From contig NZ_REFA01000001.1 of NCBI RefSeq assembly GCF_003852705.1, forward strand, positions 239,952-303,951: a stretch of DNA of 64,000 nucleotides, written 5' to 3'. A program made the position numbers and the translations under genes. The notes under the pieces were generated by a model. It did not search any database. It was not told the origin of the DNA and saw only the letters and a list, made by a program, of their open reading frames with translations. The stretch comes from Amniculibacterium aquaticum. GTDB lineage: Bacteria > Bacteroidota > Bacteroidia > Flavobacteriales > Weeksellaceae. Position 1 is the stretch's first letter. Each line of letters starts with the position of its first letter. Shown here piece by piece: positions 43,019 through 51,705 of the stretch.

Positions 43019-44888
43019 GGTGTTTAATTTTTATGGTTTCTATTAGCTTTAGGTTGTCTTTGTAGTTGTTGAAGTGTTTTTTTAGAAATGTGTCGTGTCC
43101 ATTTTCATCAAAAGTGGTTTCTTCAGACATCTGTTTTTGTAGGTCTTTGGGATTGTTTTTTTTGATGAGATTTAACCATTGATATTGTTCCTTAATTCCG
43201 AAAACATAAAGTGTAATTTCGTCCTTGGTGATTTTGAATTTTATAAAATTTCTATAACCTTCTTGAATTTTTCCCGATGAAATTTCAGTAACATGAAGTC
43301 CGTAAAAGCGATAACTGAGATAAAAATAAACCCCCATCAAAAAAGCTTGTATCAAGGCGGGAATTACCCATTGAATAATAAATAACCCGAATTTTGGATT
43401 GCAATCGGGAAGGATAAAATCCGTGTCGAAAAGATTTAAATGAAAAATACTTGATACGACAGAACAAACAATAAAAAGTGATGCGTATAAAATTTTATTA
43501 TGTCTTCGTTCCAAATCCGAAGGTTCAGGGTTGGCAACTTGAACGACCGTTAGCGTTAAAATAGCCGGAACCATGAAAATACTGATGATCTCAATTGCAA
43601 TATTGTCTGTGAATGAATGGATATAAATGGCGATCAAAGAGAAAAATAAAATGAGAGAGGTAAATTTGTAATTTTTAATGAAAAATAATAGATTGTAACC
43701 GATGAACTTGTCTGAAACTTCTTTGGAAGGGTATCGTTTTTTAAGGTCGTAGGGAATGTATTCTGTGGTCGAGTTTCCTAATTTAGGAAGTATAATCTCT
43801 TCTTTCAAAAATCCAGTAACATGCCCAAAAGCACCACCACCACCGGAAGCGATGTAATGTTTGACATCGGTTTTATGATTCGGGGAACGCAATTCATAAT
43901 GAGAATAATGATGGATGTCGCCTGTGATTACAATGTCAAATTCTACTTCGGTATCGTAAGCCTTGTTGTTATTAATCACCGTTCGCATGACTTTCACAAA
44001 ATAGTCGATGCTGTCCATTCTCTGTCTTCGTTTTTTGAAATCCTTGGCTTCAAAGGCGTACCAATACGGTTCGGCAACCAACAGTATGATATGATGAGTA
44101 GAACCGATTTTGCATAAATTTTCAATGTATTTTTTAAAATATTCCATTTGAGGAAGATCCAAATCTCCTTTCAATTGATTGTCCAAACCAAAAAGGTGAT
44201 GGTTGAAGCCCAAATGATAGGCAAAATAGCTCCTGTTTTGTATGGTTTTGTAATTTCCAATGATGTTTTGTTGCGCCATCATACGATAGAATGCGGTGAG
44301 CCCATCGTACCAATCGTGGTTGCCAGGAACAGCCAGTAAATAAGGAGCCGATTCTCTGGATTTTGATGGGAAAACAAATCGTATAGGCCCTTTGAAGCGG
44401 TCTCCATAATTTTTGTCCGAACCGTCAGGATAGACCAGATCTCCACCAATCACCAAGGCATCACCCGGTTTTAGATTTACTCCCAGATTTTTGCTAAAAT
44501 GGGATCGGGTAAGGTGATAAAATACGGATGTGGTTGTATCGAATCCGTCTCCGGTATCGGCAATAAAATCCAGCCAATATTCATCAGGATGGCTTCTTTT
44601 GTCAAAGATTTCGTTGAAATTATCTTTGCCAAAATTGGCTTGAACTTCTCTTTTATCAATGACAGAAAGAATGTCACTGGACAAAGAAACTCGTCTGAAA
44701 GTATTGATGAGGCCTTGAAAATCGAACCAATGAACGGGTTTTTGTGGACTGAAATAATACGGGTATTTTTGTTCGTGATCCCTGAAAATTGTGATTTGTT
44801 TAGCGTTTTTAGGAATGAAAATTTCAAGAGCATGAGGAATTAAAAAGCCCAGCGCTATGAAGATGAGTAAGATCGTAAAAGTAATCAT
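42987..44888 (-). CDS. Membrane metallophosphoesterase
   Basis: 633 residues. An N-terminal helix (2-22) precedes a calcineurin-like phosphoesterase domain: ADTGDGFD (Asp111, Asp114), VIGGDLVYPDG (Asp150), VPGNHDWYDG (Asn190, His191) and ITGDIHHYSHYE (late histidines). Five or so hydrophobic helices follow (~405-560), then a ~75-residue soluble tail rich in lysine. The substrate is unknown; relatives act on nucleotides, lipids or phosphoproteins. It is coupled to the multi-span gene. The pair could dephosphorylate a lipid, which is only inference. Confidence 0.85.
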   Translation of the reverse strand: MITFTILLIFIALGFLIPHALEIFIPKNAKQITIFRDHEQKYPYYFSPQKPVHWFDFQGLINTFRRVSLSSDILSVIDKREVQANFGKDNFNEIFDKRSHPDEYWLDFIADTGDGFDTTTSVFYHLTRSHFSKNLGVNLKPGDALVIGGDLVYPDGSDKNYGDRFKGPIRFVFPSKSRESAPYLLAVPGNHDWYDGLTAFYRMMAQQNIIGNYKTIQNRSYFAYHLGFNHHLFGLDNQLKGDLDLPQMEYFKKYIENLCKIGSTHHIILLVAEPYWYAFEAKDFKKRRQRMDSIDYFVKVMRTVINNNKAYDTEVEFDIVITGDIHHYSHYELRSPNHKTDVKHYIASGGGGAFGHVTGFLKEEIILPKLGNSTTEYIPYDLKKRYPSKEVSDKFIGYNLLFFIKNYKFTSLILFFSLIAIYIHSFTDNIAIEIISIFMVPAILTLTVVQVANPEPSDLERRHNKILYASLFIVCSVVSSIFHLNLFDTDFILPDCNPKFGLFIIQWVIPALIQAFLMGVYFYLSYRFYGLHVTEISSGKIQEGYRNFIKFKITKDEITLYVFGIKEQYQWLNLIKKNNPKDLQKQMSEETTFDENGHDTFLKKHFNNYKDNLKLIETIKIKHHETTSPTQQS

Positions 44889-45053
44889 GGTGGTTTAGTT
44901 TTTAGCAGTTGAGTGTTCTTATGTCATGGCGTATTGTTTGTTGTTTTTGAAATCATTACATCAAATTTAGTTAAAATAATTAATAATAAATAGCAAGATG
45001 TTGAATATTTTTAATTGTTAATTGGTGATTGTAGGCGGGTCTGTTTTTTATAA

Positions 45054-45081
45054 TTGTTCAAATAATAAATGCGTATTTTTG
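45054..45081 (+). promoter_or_regulatory. Promoter of the GH92 gene
   Basis: TTG (45054-45056), 17 bases, TATTTTTG (45074-45081), a full consensus match, 29 bases before the ATG. Confidence 0.7.
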
Positions 45082-45109
45082 AGAATTTTAAAATTCTTTT
45101 TTCATCATT

Positions 45110-47938
45110 ATGAAAAACATACTACTTTCAAGTGTTTTAATTTCTGGTTTGTTTTTTGGCCAGAATTACTCAAAATATGTCAATCCCATGATTGGGACCG
45201 GAGGACATGGACATACTTTTCCCGGAGCTACAGTACCTTTTGGCATGGTCCAACTTTCTCCAGATACCCGTATCGATGGCAGTTGGGACGGTTGCAGCGG
45301 ATACCATTATTCGGATTCTATAATTTATGGGTTTTCTCATACCCACCTGAACGGAACCGGTGTTTCGGATTATGGCGATGTGATGTTGATGCCTACCATG
45401 GGAAAACCTAATTTTCAGCCACAGAATTACTCGTCGGCATTCTCTCATCAACAAGAAAAAGCCAGTGCAGGATTTTATTCTGTAAAATTATTGAAAAACG
45501 ATATCGATGTCCGATTGACCAGCACCACAAGAGTGGGCTATCATGAATATACCTACAACCAATCGGGGCAAGGGAATGTCATTTTGGATCTTAACCACCG
45601 TGATGAGGTGCTGGAAGGTGAAGTGAAAATTTTAGACGACAAAACCGTTGAGGTTTTCCGAAGAAGTAAAGCGTGGGCAGAAAATCAATTCGTATATGCC
45701 AGAATAGAGTTTTCAAAACCCATGAAGTTCTCAGATCTTGCATCCAACGGTGAGAAAACCGAAACCCTAGCCAATACCAGTTTGCCTAACCAAAAAACCG
45801 TGACCATCAACGGAAAAAAAATAGCATTGGCTTTTTCTTCGGATATGAAAAAAGGGGAGAAGTTGTTGGTGAAAGTCTCTATTTCTCCGGTTTCTTACGA
45901 AGGTGCAAGAAAAAATATGTTGGCAGAAGGTAGCAGCAATTCTTTTGATGAAATCCATAAAAAAGCCGAACAACTTTGGGATAAAGAACTCGCCAAAATA
46001 GAGGTGAAGTCTGAGGATAACGACAAGAAAACCATTTTCTACACAGCGATGTATCATGTTTTTACCCAGCCCAATACCTATTTTGATGTAGACAGAAAAT
46101 ACCGTGGTCGGGACAATAAAATCCATACCGCTGATGGTTATGATTATTACACCGTATTCTCCCTTTGGGATACTTTCCGTGGTGCTCATCCTTTGATGAC
46201 CCTCATCGACAAAAAAAGAACCACCGACTTCATCAATACTTTCATAAAACAATTTGAACAAGGTGGGAGACTACCAGTTTGGGAATTGGCAGCCAATGAA
46301 ACCGAGTGCATGATTGGTTATCATGCCGTTCCCGTAATTGCCGATGCCATGGCGAAAGGGATAAAAGGTTTTGATTACGAATTGGCTTTTAAAGCTTCAA
46401 AAAATTCGGCCATGCTCAATATTTTTGGTTTGGATGCGTATAAAAAAAACCTCTTCATCTCCATAGATGACGAGCACGAAAGCGTTTCCAAAACTTTGGA
46501 GTACGCCTACGACGATTGGTGTATTGCGCAAATGGCTCAGATGTTGGGCAAGAAAGAAGACTATGAGTACTTCATGAAGAGGTCTCAGAGTTGGAAAAAT
46601 TTGTACAATCCCAAAACAGGATTTATGCAAGCCAGAAAAAACGGATCTTGGCTAGAGCCTTTTGATCCACGAGAGGTGAATAATAATTTTACTGAAGGCA
46701 ACTCTTGGCAATATTCCTTTTTTGTGCCTCAGGATATTTCTGGGCTCATCAATGCTCACGGTGGCAAAAAGAATTTTGAGGACTTTTTAGATGCCTTATT
46801 TTCTGCTCCAGAAAAAACCACAGGCCGGGAACAAGTTGATATCACAGGACTTATCGGTCAGTATGCACACGGAAACGAACCGAGTCACCACATTGCCTAC
46901 CTCTATAATTTTGTAGGAAAACCTGAAAAAACCGATGCCAAAATAAAATACATTTTGGATAATTTTTACAAAAATACTCCGGATGGATTGATCGGAAATG
47001 AAGATTGTGGACAGATGTCTGCGTGGTACATCTTAAGCTCCATGGGGATATACAGCGTAACGCCAGGAAAACCAGAATGGGAAACGACCGTGCCGTATTT
47101 TGATGAAGTTAAAATTAATTTTGAAGACGGTACTTCGACCATCATCACGAAAAATACTCCAAAATCTGATCTTAAAAAACTCGGCTTCCAAAATGTTCAA
47201 GCTTTGCAACCACTGCCGTATACAGCATTGGTGCCGACTCCGGTGGTGAAATCCAAGCAACTTTTTGATTTTGAATCTAAAGTGGAAATAGAAGCGCTGA
47301 ACCCTAAGGATAAAGTGTTTTATCAACTGACTGAAGGTGAGAAGAATTCAGATTTTAAACCGTACAAAAAACCATTTACCATCAACAAAACAACGAAGGT
47401 GACGGCTTTCTCAGAAAATAAAGGCAGAAAAAGTACTTTGGACGAAGCGGTGTTTTACAAAAGACCCAACAATTGGGATATAGAGGTTTCTTCAATTTTT
47501 GTAGCTCAGTACCACAACGGTGGTTTTAAATCGTTAATTGACGGAATAAGAGGAACCGAAAACTGGAGAAAGGGCGAGTGGCAAGGATATCAAGGGCAGG
47601 ATTTTGAAGCGGTAATCGACATGAAAACGCAAAAAAACATTCACGAAATTTCATCCTCATATCTTCAGGACAGCAGATCTTGGATTTTGATGCCGAGAAA
47701 AGTAGAGTATTATGCTTCTTCGGACAACAAAGATTTCTTCTTGATTGCAACAGTCGAAAATACAGATGTTAAGCCTGAAGATACCCAATCTCAGGTAAAA
47801 GATTATACCGCGAAAGTATTGCCGACCACTGCAAAATATATTAAAGTGAAAGCCTATAATTTTGGGACTTTGCCCGATTGGCATGTGGGAGCAGGAAACC
47901 AATCGTATATTTTTATCGATGAGATTTCTGTAAAATAA
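45110..47938 (+). CDS. GH92 alpha-1,2-mannosidase-like glycosidase with C-terminal sugar-binding domain
   Basis: 942 residues. A signal (residues 1-18) is followed at once by YVNPMIGTGGHGHTFPGA, the GH92 opening. SLWDTFRGAHPL, NETECMIGYHAV, YFVPQDISGL-type and GNEPSHHIAYLYN, GLIGNEDCGQMSAWY are the catalytic-face motifs, with His and Glu/Asp for calcium-dependent inversion. Residues ~745-800 resemble a chitobiase/Fn3-type linker and ~800-942 an F5/8 type C (CBM32-like) domain. GH92 enzymes trim mannose from N-glycans in the periplasm. No T9SS tail is visible. Confidence 0.92.
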   Translation: MKNILLSSVLISGLFFGQNYSKYVNPMIGTGGHGHTFPGATVPFGMVQLSPDTRIDGSWDGCSGYHYSDSIIYGFSHTHLNGTGVSDYGDVMLMPTMGKPNFQPQNYSSAFSHQQEKASAGFYSVKLLKNDIDVRLTSTTRVGYHEYTYNQSGQGNVILDLNHRDEVLEGEVKILDDKTVEVFRRSKAWAENQFVYARIEFSKPMKFSDLASNGEKTETLANTSLPNQKTVTINGKKIALAFSSDMKKGEKLLVKVSISPVSYEGARKNMLAEGSSNSFDEIHKKAEQLWDKELAKIEVKSEDNDKKTIFYTAMYHVFTQPNTYFDVDRKYRGRDNKIHTADGYDYYTVFSLWDTFRGAHPLMTLIDKKRTTDFINTFIKQFEQGGRLPVWELAANETECMIGYHAVPVIADAMAKGIKGFDYELAFKASKNSAMLNIFGLDAYKKNLFISIDDEHESVSKTLEYAYDDWCIAQMAQMLGKKEDYEYFMKRSQSWKNLYNPKTGFMQARKNGSWLEPFDPREVNNNFTEGNSWQYSFFVPQDISGLINAHGGKKNFEDFLDALFSAPEKTTGREQVDITGLIGQYAHGNEPSHHIAYLYNFVGKPEKTDAKIKYILDNFYKNTPDGLIGNEDCGQMSAWYILSSMGIYSVTPGKPEWETTVPYFDEVKINFEDGTSTIITKNTPKSDLKKLGFQNVQALQPLPYTALVPTPVVKSKQLFDFESKVEIEALNPKDKVFYQLTEGEKNSDFKPYKKPFTINKTTKVTAFSENKGRKSTLDEAVFYKRPNNWDIEVSSIFVAQYHNGGFKSLIDGIRGTENWRKGEWQGYQGQDFEAVIDMKTQKNIHEISSSYLQDSRSWILMPRKVEYYASSDNKDFFLIATVENTDVKPEDTQSQVKDYTAKVLPTTAKYIKVKAYNFGTLPDWHVGAGNQSYIFIDEISVK

Positions 47939-47955
47939 TTTGGATTTTATCCCAT

Positions 47956-47993
47956 AAAAAAGCTCTATTTTCTGATGAAAGTAGAGCTTTTTT
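47956..47993 (+). terminator. Terminator between GH92 and the PH-domain gene
   Basis: AAAGCTCTA / TAGAGCTTT stem with a 14-base loop, flanked by A and T runs; serves convergent genes. Confidence 0.75.
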
Positions 47994-47996
47994 ATT

Positions 47997-48425
47997 TTAT
48001 TCTTTGACTACGATGTCCGGATTTCTTTTGAGCAATTCTGTTTTGAAATCTTCAAAATTTTTTGGTGAAATAACGACGGAATTGTATCCGTTCCAGTAGA
48101 TTTCTACCCGTCCTGTTATGCTAGGTGCAGGTGATGAAATAAGATTCCAAGTTTTTTCAATTTTATACACCCTCCTGATCTCTACTTTTTTATAGACTCT
48201 AAAATAAGAATAGATATAAAGGTAATCTTCGTCCATTTCATAATGAATACTGAAAATAGTCACTACGAAAAAAAGTAAAACAATAGCACCAACTAATCCT
48301 ACAATCCAAGATTGTGAGATGATGGCATCGTAAGCCACGACAGAAGTTAATACAAGGGTGATTGCATAAGGAAACCATCCCGTTTTTACAGGTATTTTTA
48401 TTCTATCCATGGGTGGATTATGCAT
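47997..48425 (-). CDS. Small bacterial PH-like membrane protein
   Basis: Up to 142 residues; a second ATG at 48410 (MDRIKIP) is equally likely. Two hydrophobic segments (~18-35 and 41-60) precede a domain of strands (YLYIYSYFRVYKKVEIRRV, NSVVISPKNFEDFKTEL), the pattern of bacterial PH (YdbT/PH_bac) proteins. The role is unknown. It follows the lipocalin-like gene directly and may share its promoter. Confidence 0.75.
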   Translation of the reverse strand: MHNPPMDRIKIPVKTGWFPYAITLVLTSVVAYDAIISQSWIVGLVGAIVLLFFVVTIFSIHYEMDEDYLYIYSYFRVYKKVEIRRVYKIEKTWNLISSPAPSITGRVEIYWNGYNSVVISPKNFEDFKTELLKRNPDIVVKE

Positions 48426-48426
48426 T

Positions 48427-48885
48427 TTATCTGTGCATGTACATCACGGTTTTGTCCAAAACACCGTCTCCGTTAAAATCTTCTAACTCGGGCGAATAGG
48501 TCTGAAGCTCCAACTCATCAAGCTTTTGCACGATCAATTCTTCCACTTCAGGATCGTTGGCGTATTTTAATACCAATTTGTTGATGCTCGGGCTGTTGAT
48601 GTAATCATAAGTTCCTTCTTCCGAAGTGATGGTTTCGCAATTGCTACCCTCGTGATATTCGAATTTGAAAGAATTGTTAGCATTAAAAGTGTAGGTATTC
48701 TCCAAGTCGCAACCTTCCATGGTAATGGAATTGATGATGTGTCCGTCTTTACCTGAAATTTGTGCTACTTTGGACAACTTCCAAGTTCCGTTGATCAATG
48801 GAGTGTATATAACTTCTGCCTCTTCTTTTCCGCAAGAATTTAAAAATAAGCCAGAAATAACAGCGAGTGTAAATAATTTCTTCAT
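48427..48885 (-). CDS. Lipocalin-like lipoprotein
   Basis: 152 residues. Lipobox FLNSCGK at residue ~18. NGTWKLSKV near residue 33 and the following antiparallel pattern (TYTFNANNSFKFEYHEG, EEGTYDYI) are typical of the small lipocalin-like lipoproteins in Bacteroidota. DFNGDGVLDK near the end resembles a calcium-type loop. The ligand is unknown. Confidence 0.8.
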   Translation of the reverse strand: MKKLFTLAVISGLFLNSCGKEEAEVIYTPLINGTWKLSKVAQISGKDGHIINSITMEGCDLENTYTFNANNSFKFEYHEGSNCETITSEEGTYDYINSPSINKLVLKYANDPEVEELIVQKLDELELQTYSPELEDFNGDGVLDKTVMYMHR

Positions 48886-48905
48886 TTTTAATTATTAAAT
48901 TTCAA

Positions 48906-48936
48906 CAAAAGTACTATTTCAACATAAACTACGCAA
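48906..48936 (-). promoter_or_regulatory. Promoter of the lipocalin-like/PH-domain pair
   Basis: On the minus strand, TTG (48936-48934), 20 bases, TACTTTTG (48913-48906), 21 bases before the ATG. Confidence 0.65.
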
Positions 48937-48990
48937 AATATTTTCTTTAAGGAAGCTAAACTTTGATCCGGATTCAAGTCCGAAAACCGT

Positions 48991-50157
48991 CTATTTCCAA
49001 TTGATGGTAGTGAAGACGATCTCCTGATAGTTGTTTCTTTCGTAGAGAATTCCAATTTTATTTTCGCCAATTTTTACCAAATCCGAGTAGGCGGTAAAGT
49101 CGATTTTGGGGTCGTCACTGTGATCTATTTTCCAGGATTTGGTCCACGATTTTCCTTCGTCCAAACTGATTCTTAATGTCAGGTTGTTTCTTTGTTGGGT
49201 GTCGGCAGCATTGCAGAAAGCAAGGATTTCTTTTCCATTTTTTTTGCCTAAATTCAAAAGACTCCCTTGGTTGACGGGATCTGGAAGTTGGTGGTTTATT
49301 TTTGTTTCGGCCCAAGTCTCGCCACCGTCGTTACTTGTTGAGACAATTCTTGCTTTGGCATCTCCTTTTTGGTTGCGGCTATTCAGAATCAATTTTCCAC
49401 TGCTCAGTTCTGCAGCTGTGGATTCGTTGGAACCTGGAAATTCTACAGACTTACTTATTTTAAACGATTTTCCATGATCGTCCGTGTAATAGCCATGGGC
49501 TTGATAATCGGAGTAGTCGTTTTTGGGATTGCCTTTGGAGTGGTTGGCAGCGACATATATTCTGCCTTTATATTTTCCGTTTTTTATTTGCAAAGCATGT
49601 CCCGGAGTATTGGCATAGGCTCTCCAATCTTCAGGGAATCGATATTCTGTATGGTATCTCGGTTGGTTCGGTCGGTGTACTTCTTTGGTAATGTTCACGG
49701 GTTGCGACCACGATTTACCCATATCGGTAGAGGTGATGTACCAAGCTTCTCTCAGTCCTTTTCCGGATCTAACTTCGTATTCATGGGCATTGCCGGTGTT
49801 GTAAAAGAGAAAAATTCTGCCGTTGGGATATTTGGGGTCTGAAGTATCCAATACGGGAGCCGAATTGCTGGCTTGTAAGTTGGTGTAATCTACCACAAGT
49901 TGTAGCTTTTGCCAAGTTCGGCCTCTGTCGGTACTTCTTTTCATGACAATGTCGTTGTCTCCAAAATCTGAAGCTCCATTTTTTCGACCTTCACAAAAAG
50001 CTAACAACTCACCATTGTTTAGGGAAATGATGGCCGGGATTCTGTAGCTGAGGTAGCCGTCTTCACCGGATCGGAAAACGGTAGTGCGTTGGGTTTGGGC
50101 AATGACAAGGGTATGGACAAGAACAATTAATGTTGTTATGATGGTGCTTTTTTTCAT
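48991..50157 (-). CDS. Exo-sialidase (GH33)
   Basis: 388 residues. A signal ends LVIAQ. YRIPAI (Arg39) is the RIP motif, and Asp-box repeats occur at STDRGRTW, STDMGKSW, DDHGKSF-like, SNDGGETW and SLDEGKSW, marking the six-bladed propeller. It releases terminal sialic acid from glycans in the periplasm. Five Asp-boxes is within the usual range. No neighbouring NanA or NanT is present, so sialic acid catabolism, if any, lies elsewhere. Its role fits glycan trimming with GH92. Confidence 0.92.
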   Translation of the reverse strand: MKKSTIITTLIVLVHTLVIAQTQRTTVFRSGEDGYLSYRIPAIISLNNGELLAFCEGRKNGASDFGDNDIVMKRSTDRGRTWQKLQLVVDYTNLQASNSAPVLDTSDPKYPNGRIFLFYNTGNAHEYEVRSGKGLREAWYITSTDMGKSWSQPVNITKEVHRPNQPRYHTEYRFPEDWRAYANTPGHALQIKNGKYKGRIYVAANHSKGNPKNDYSDYQAHGYYTDDHGKSFKISKSVEFPGSNESTAAELSSGKLILNSRNQKGDAKARIVSTSNDGGETWAETKINHQLPDPVNQGSLLNLGKKNGKEILAFCNAADTQQRNNLTLRISLDEGKSWTKSWKIDHSDDPKIDFTAYSDLVKIGENKIGILYERNNYQEIVFTTINWK

Positions 50158-50221
50158 GTTTAAATTTTATATCTAGATTTTTTGTATCGATATTTAGATG
50201 GATTTTGGGTTTTAAAATTGA

Positions 50222-50240
50222 AGTTTTAGCGGGCTAAAAC
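50222..50240. other. Short perfect inverted repeat upstream of the sialidase gene
   Basis: GTTTTAGC-GG-GCTAAAAC, an 8-base perfect palindrome about 65-83 bases upstream of the sialidase ATG. It could be a regulator site or part of a transcript end; no T run follows. Confidence 0.4.
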
Positions 50241-50342
50241 AAAAATTTAAAATGCAAAATACACTGAATAGAATACAAAAAGGCAGATAAGAAAGATTAG
50301 AAATAGCCGAATTATTATTTCGGTAAAATTTTAAATAGGTTC

Positions 50343-50373
50343 TAAAAAATCCTCTCCAAATTTTGAAGAGGAT
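50343..50373 (-). terminator. Terminator of the symporter gene
   Basis: On the minus strand, ATCCTCT / AGAGGAT with an 11-base loop followed by a T run, 18 bases after the stop. Confidence 0.75.
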
Positions 50374-50390
50374 GATGGTTGTATTTCGAT

Positions 50391-51641
50391 TTACAATTCA
50401 CCGCCGTGATTGTCCAATTGTCCTTCCCATTTGGACACTGCTGATGTTGCAAGTGCATTTCCAAGAACATTGGTCATGCTTCTTCCCATGTCGCAGAAAT
50501 GGTCTATTGGAAGGATAAGGGCAATCCCTTCTGGTGGTATCCCAAACATGGAACAGGTTGCGACAATGATTACCAAACTGGCTCTTGGGACACCCGCAAT
50601 TCCTTTGGAGGTAAGCATAAGCACCAATAGCATAACGATTTGTTGTCCAAGGCTCATTTCGATGCCGTAGATTTGAGCGATAAAGATGGATGCAAAAGTC
50701 ATGTACATCATGCTGCCGTCCAGGTTGAAGGAATATCCGAGCGGTAAGATAAAAGATACAATTCTGTTGTTGCAACCAAATCGCTCCAATTCTTCTACCA
50801 ATTTTGGGAAAACGGCTTCGGAACTGGTGGTGGAAAATGCGATGAGTAAAGGTTCTTTAATTCTTTTTAACAATTCAAAAAGTCGATTTCCTAAAATCAT
50901 ATAACCTACAGCCAACAAGACCAACCATAAAATGGCCAAGGCAAAGAAAAAGTCCCTAAGATATACGGCATAAACCGTGAATATAGAAAATCCTTTGGTG
51001 GCTACAATGGCAGCAATAGATCCGAAAACCCCAAGTGGAGCCACCCACATGATGTAGCCAACCATTTTCAGAATGGCATGTGCGCAAATATCAAATGCTT
51101 TGATGATGGGCTTGGTGTATTGCTCGCCCATATTGGCAAGGGCAATCCCAAACATCACGGAGAAAACCACAATTTGCAATACTTCGTTGGTTGCAAAGGC
51201 TTCGAACAAGCTTTTAGGGATCACATGTTTTACAAAATCTTCTAAAGAAAAATCTTTTGTTGAATGCATGATTTCCGATGCCGATGAGGTGTCGCTAAGA
51301 TCCAAGTTGGTTACTTTTCCGGGTTCCATCCAATTGACCAAGACCAAACCGATCATCAGAGAGATCAAGGAGGCTGTAATGAACCACAACATGGCTTTGG
51401 AACCGACTCTTCCGATCATTTTGATGTCGCTCATCTTGGCAATGCCCACCACAAGTGTCGTAAAAACCAACGGTGCAATGATCATCTGTACCAAACGGAT
51501 GAAGATGGTACCCAATAGTTTGATGTTTTTGGAAAAACCATCGGCCGATTCCGGATACTGAAGATGTACAATTGCACCTGCAGCAACCCCGAGAATAAGC
51601 GAAACAATGATGGCGATAAAAAGCTTATTTTGTCCTTTCAT
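50391..51641 (-). CDS. Dicarboxylate/amino acid:cation symporter (DAACS family)
   Basis: 416 residues with eight membrane helices plus two hairpin loops. FSTTSSEAVFP is the first serine-rich hairpin, FILPLGYSFNLDGSMMY the conserved TM7 region, and IAGVPRASLVI with PIDHFCDMGRSMTNVLGN the second hairpin and TM8. It takes up glutamate, aspartate or C4 dicarboxylates with protons or sodium. The exact substrate is not readable. It is monocistronic. Confidence 0.92.
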   Translation of the reverse strand: MKGQNKLFIAIIVSLILGVAAGAIVHLQYPESADGFSKNIKLLGTIFIRLVQMIIAPLVFTTLVVGIAKMSDIKMIGRVGSKAMLWFITASLISLMIGLVLVNWMEPGKVTNLDLSDTSSASEIMHSTKDFSLEDFVKHVIPKSLFEAFATNEVLQIVVFSVMFGIALANMGEQYTKPIIKAFDICAHAILKMVGYIMWVAPLGVFGSIAAIVATKGFSIFTVYAVYLRDFFFALAILWLVLLAVGYMILGNRLFELLKRIKEPLLIAFSTTSSEAVFPKLVEELERFGCNNRIVSFILPLGYSFNLDGSMMYMTFASIFIAQIYGIEMSLGQQIVMLLVLMLTSKGIAGVPRASLVIIVATCSMFGIPPEGIALILPIDHFCDMGRSMTNVLGNALATSAVSKWEGQLDNHGGEL

Positions 51642-51705
51642 AGTTATTATTTGTAAGTTTACAAATATAATCTTTTCAATAGGTTTATGAAAAAAAGTCT
51701 AAAAT

